DNA of 25,416 nucleotides, taken from NCBI GenBank assembly GCA_043818215.1, contig JBDRGC010000036.1:1-25416 (forward strand), read 5' to 3'. The stretch comes from JBDRGC01 sp043818215. Its GTDB lineage: Bacteria > Chloroflexota > Anaerolineae > Anaerolineales > UBA11858. Positions within the stretch are counted from its first letter, which is position 1. The number at the start of each line of letters is the position of its first letter. The notes beneath the pieces were generated by a model that was given only the letters and a program-made list of their open reading frames with translations, was not told the origin of the DNA and ran no database searches. Of the stretch, positions 23,591-25,416 are shown in pieces. The position numbers and the translations under genes are program-made.

Positions 23591-24442
23591 TCATTCGGCC
23601 TGGTCTGAGAGAGTGACGGCCTGGGAATAGATCTGAGCCGGAGTATAGTAATCCAGGGCTTGGTGATAGCGTTCCTGGTTGTAAAAGGTCAGATACTGGG
23701 CGAGGCTCTGACGAGCGTAGTGCGGGTTGAAGTAGTCTTTCAGGTAGACTTCTTCGTACTTGACAGTGCGCCAAAGCCGTTCTGTGAAGATGTTGTCGAT
23801 GGCGCGCCCTTTGCCATCCATGCTGACCTTGACATCGGCGGCCAGCAACCGGTCAACATACTGAGGGCTGGTGAACTGGCTGCCCTGGTCGCTGTTCCAG
23901 ATTTCCGGCGTGGCCTGTTCCAGCGCATGGTCAACTGCTCTCAACACAAAGGGGATTTCCAGTGTCTGGTCCAGTTCCCAACTGACCACGTAGCGAGAGA
24001 ACCAGTCCAGGATGGCGACCAGGTACATCCAGCCGTTTTGTAGCCGAATGTAGGTGATGTCGATGCCCCAGACCTGATTGGGACGGCTGATGACCACGTT
24101 GCGCAACAGATAGGGATAGATTTTGTGCTCATGGTTGCGTTTGCTCAAGTTAGGGCCGGGGGCGATGCCAGCAATACCCATTTCGCGCATGTACTTTTGG
24201 ACAGTAGGTCGTGAAATGGGCTTCCCTTCTTTGCACAACGCCACTGTCATCCGTCTTGATCCGTAAAAGGGGTGGGCTGTGTATATCTCGTCAATGCGGT
24301 GCTTGAAGGCGATCTCCTTGGCCGATGGGCCTATCGGCTGGTAGTATAGGCTGGAGCGGCTCAGATTGAGGAACTCGGCCTGGGCTTCGAGCGACATGTC
24401 GGAATTCTCTCTTTCTATCATTGACAGACGCTCACTTCTCAA
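23591..24442 (-). CDS. IS3-family transposase OrfB (DDE integrase core)
   Basis: The 283-residue frame has an N-terminal HTH_21-type region (EIYTAHPFYGSRRMTVAL, about 53-70) and an rve catalytic core with Asp128 (VWGIDITYI), Asp185 (WNSDQGSQF) and Glu221 (FTERLWRTVKY), the DD35E spacing of IS3 elements. OrfB cuts and joins the element ends. The frame starts with TTG at 24442, overlapping orfA by 11 bp; the first ATG is at 24421 (MIERENSDMSLE). The frame is +1 relative to orfA, so the product is made either by frameshifting as OrfAB or by restart at that ATG. The catalytic residues are all present. Confidence 0.93.
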   Translation of the reverse strand: MRSERLSMIERENSDMSLEAQAEFLNLSRSSLYYQPIGPSAKEIAFKHRIDEIYTAHPFYGSRRMTVALCKEGKPISRPTVQKYMREMGIAGIAPGPNLSKRNHEHKIYPYLLRNVVISRPNQVWGIDITYIRLQNGWMYLVAILDWFSRYVVSWELDQTLEIPFVLRAVDHALEQATPEIWNSDQGSQFTSPQYVDRLLAADVKVSMDGKGRAIDNIFTERLWRTVKYEEVYLKDYFNPHYARQSLAQYLTFYNQERYHQALDYYTPAQIYSQAVTLSDQAE

Positions 24443-24731
24443 GAAGTTCGAGGCCAGATTTTTTTTTCAACCAAGTCAGTTGTGTGGTCAACTGCCCGAT
24501 TTCTATATACAACTCGTTGAGTTTTCGCTCGTGTGCTGCCTTCAACGCCCTCTCTGTCTTGAGATCATTCTCGAACAGACCAGGCAGCCCTTCAATCGCT
24601 TGGGACCTCCATTTGTAAAGCTGGTTCGAGTGTATCCCGTACTCCGAAGCGATCTGACTCACCGAGCGCTCTTCTCTGAGCATTTCCATCACGATTTGGA
24701 CTTTCTTTTTGGGTGTGTAACGTTTTCTCAT
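24432..24731 (-). CDS. IS3-family transposase OrfA (HTH_Tnp_1/Transposase_8)
   Basis: The 99-residue product begins MRKRYTPKKKVQIVMEMLRE and has the helix-turn-helix of OrfA proteins (SVSQIASEYGIHSNQLYKWR, about 23-42) followed by a leucine-zipper-like helix (residues about 55-90) for oligomerisation. OrfA binds the terminal repeats and regulates transposition. AAGGAG lies 6 bp upstream of the ATG. A run of nine A at the TWLKKKSG codons is a possible slippery site, but a -1 shift there would meet a stop within ten codons. Confidence 0.92.
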   Translation of the reverse strand: MRKRYTPKKKVQIVMEMLREERSVSQIASEYGIHSNQLYKWRSQAIEGLPGLFENDLKTERALKAAHERKLNELYIEIGQLTTQLTWLKKKSGLELLEK

Positions 24732-24766
24732 TTGTGTCTCCTTCCACCTTGTTTTTGCCCGTTTTC

Positions 24767-24792
24767 GTGTCCAAATTTACTTTACCACTTAA
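24767..24792 (-). repeat. Right terminal inverted repeat of the IS3 element
   Basis: Read inward on the minus strand it is TTAAGTGGTAAAGTAAATTT then GGACAC, matching the left end at 21 of 26 positions. TCC follows at 24793-24795. Confidence 0.85.
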
Positions 24793-25174
24793 TCCCGTCT
24801 GGCAACGTGAAGACCGAATGATGGTATTTCGCTCTCGGTAACTCTGCTAATTTCTTCTGCACCCAATCATATTGTTGCACCCATTGACACTTTGGGCAAT
24901 GCCGATTCTGGCACGAGTTGTACATCCACTCTTGGTACCCGCATACCTCGCACTCTCTCAGATGATATCCCATCTGGTGCGTGCGACAGTTTTCGATCGC
25001 GTTCAGCACTCGCCATTGGTGGGCCGAGATATTGTGCGTCTTTAGATAGCCTGGCAAAAACTCCCGCAGGATATCTGCTATTTCCAGTCCTTCAGCTGCC
25101 TGCTCTACGTTGATTATTTCCCCTTCTGCTTGTTTCTTCTTCCCTCTTCTCCTTCTCATTCCCTTTCTTCCTTT

Positions 25175-25264
25175 TCAGCGTATTTCTACCCGGAATTTCT
25201 TCACACCTGTGCGGTGTTCGTCCCGCAACAGCCTCTCTGCTTCTTCTTCCCCATAGTGACTCAC
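25175..25264 (-). CDS. Possible 29-aa leader ORF before the IS91 transposase
   Basis: A GTG start at 25264 overlaps the stop of the upstream frame (GTGA), with AGAAGG just before it, and the frame ends 15 bp before the IS91 ATG. The peptide is charged (SHYGEEEAERLLRDEHRTGV then KKFRVEIR). IS91 elements often carry a small overlapping ORF ahead of the transposase, but I do not recognise this one. Confidence 0.3.
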   Translation of the reverse strand: MSHYGEEEAERLLRDEHRTGVKKFRVEIR

Positions 25265-25416
25265 CTTCTCAGCCGGTAGTGGAGAGTTGCGGATTTCGCA
25301 CTCGGGGCTTCTCCTGGTTTCGGAGTGTGCAATCCGCCTCTTGCCATCCATCCCACCGGGGCACCTGCTTGCCCTTCCTTATCCTTCTCTTGCTTTCGCC
25401 TTCTTCTTTTACTCAT
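25261..25416 (-). CDS. Unknown basic frame upstream of IS91 transposase, entering from the right edge
   Basis: The frame reads MSKRRRRKQEKDKEGQAG at the very edge of the window, so the ATG at 25416 may or may not be its start. It ends at 25261 in a GTGA overlap with the next small frame. The 3' half covers a 15-bp stem hairpin, which suggests the sequence may be element end structure and not protein coding. Confidence 0.25.
   Translation of the reverse strand: MSKRRRRKQEKDKEGQAGAPVGWMARGGLHTPKPGEAPSAKSATLHYRLRR
25289..25337. repeat. Long hairpin upstream of the IS91 transposase
   Basis: GCGGATTTCGCACTC (25289-25303) pairs with GAGTGTGCAATCCGC (25323-25337) at 13 of 15 positions over a 19-nt loop. 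IS91-type elements use structured terminal sequences, so this may be the 5' terminal (ter) side of the element. No end signal was confirmed. Confidence 0.45.

Larger units (their letters stand above)
23309..24792 (-). mobile_element. Complete IS3-family insertion sequence (1,484 bp)
   Basis: Imperfect terminal inverted repeats (21 of 26 bases match, starting TTAAGTGGT and including TTTGGACAC) enclose orfA and orfB. The 3-bp target duplication TCC is at 23306-23308 and 24793-24795. The target is the IS91 transposase. The 282 bp between the left end and the orfB stop are unusually long for non-coding IS3 sequence and contain strong secondary structure. Both ORFs are intact, so the copy may be recent and active. 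Confidence 0.92.
22610..25159 (-). pseudogene. IS91-family (Y2 HUH) transposase split by an IS3 element
   Basis: The N-terminal half (25159 to 24793) has the IS91 zinc-binding region: CRTHQMGYHLRECEVCGYQE then CQNRHCPKCQ, ending at FTLPDG. The C-terminal half (23308 to 22610) starts LYHLMIMNKKVLYTIIF and carries the HUH motif (NYHVHVHFLV) and the paired tyrosines (YLGGYMRRVA). Deleting the IS3 element and one TCC copy joins the halves in frame as FTLPDGTLYHLM. IS91 enzymes move DNA by rolling-circle single-strand transfer. A 27-bp repeat is inserted in frame near the C-terminus, and the end is cut at VRVRYYGI against the rve transposase, so the element is dead. Confidence 0.9.

Noticed and set aside
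24460..24468. Nine-A run in orfA as a standard -1 frameshift site
   Set aside because: A -1 shift here meets a stop in ten codons and orfB is in the +1 frame, so the usual mechanism does not fit at this site.
25201..25222. ACACCTGTGCGGTGT as another member of the short repeat family
   Set aside because: Only a small local palindrome is shared; the CACTTGCAC end and the spacing are missing.

Overview
The window looks like a piece of a Chloroflexota (Anaerolineae/Caldilineae-like) genome. The main reason is a giant secreted protein with several LamG domains, thrombospondin type 3 calcium repeats, a P domain, PKD domains and, near its C-terminus, a short 'IFLPVIFNNY' segment of a type common in surface proteins of that phylum. 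The lineage is an inference. The window holds no rRNA, tRNA or ribosomal protein gene to confirm it.

Left flank (1-5228) is an accessory region. Positions 1-2005 hold a minus-strand module: an excisionase-like HTH protein, a divergent tyrosine recombinase, a ParA stub that keeps little beyond the Walker A motif, and an overlapping gene of unknown function cut by the window edge. Two perfect hairpins lie upstream of the module, and a 17-bp inverted repeat lies between excisionase and recombinase. From 2163 to 5012 is a transposon graveyard: an IS110-type transposase broken by three precise short-repeat insertions, the start of a multi-gene element (DUF5372 gene, double-HTH gene, truncated third gene), the C-terminal end of an rve-type transposase, and the C-terminal end of a second IS110-type transposase.

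Centre (5228-21096) is one minus-strand operon of three genes: the 5,051-residue giant surface protein, a 46-residue signal-peptide ORF, and a 179-residue secreted DUF11-like protein. The last two share an LPPRPTP linker. The operon has a promoter candidate and a strong ribosome binding site in front of the giant gene, and tight spacing (11 and 21 bp) between the genes. The likely role is cell-surface adhesion or matrix building. The giant gene itself carries two in-frame short-repeat insertions and an AT-richer central block encoding membrane-type helices.

Right flank (21300-25416) is again mobile DNA: a zinc-ribbon transposase fragment, an rve-type transposase split at a 7-A run, and an IS91-family transposase interrupted by a complete IS3-family element whose inverted repeats and 3-bp target duplication can be read directly. 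Removing the IS3 element restores the IS91 reading frame.

The most unusual signal is a set of short palindromic sequences with shared ends (CACTTGCAC ... CAGGTG). They sit inside transposase genes on both flanks. Three of the four are inserted so precisely that deleting them restores the host reading frame.
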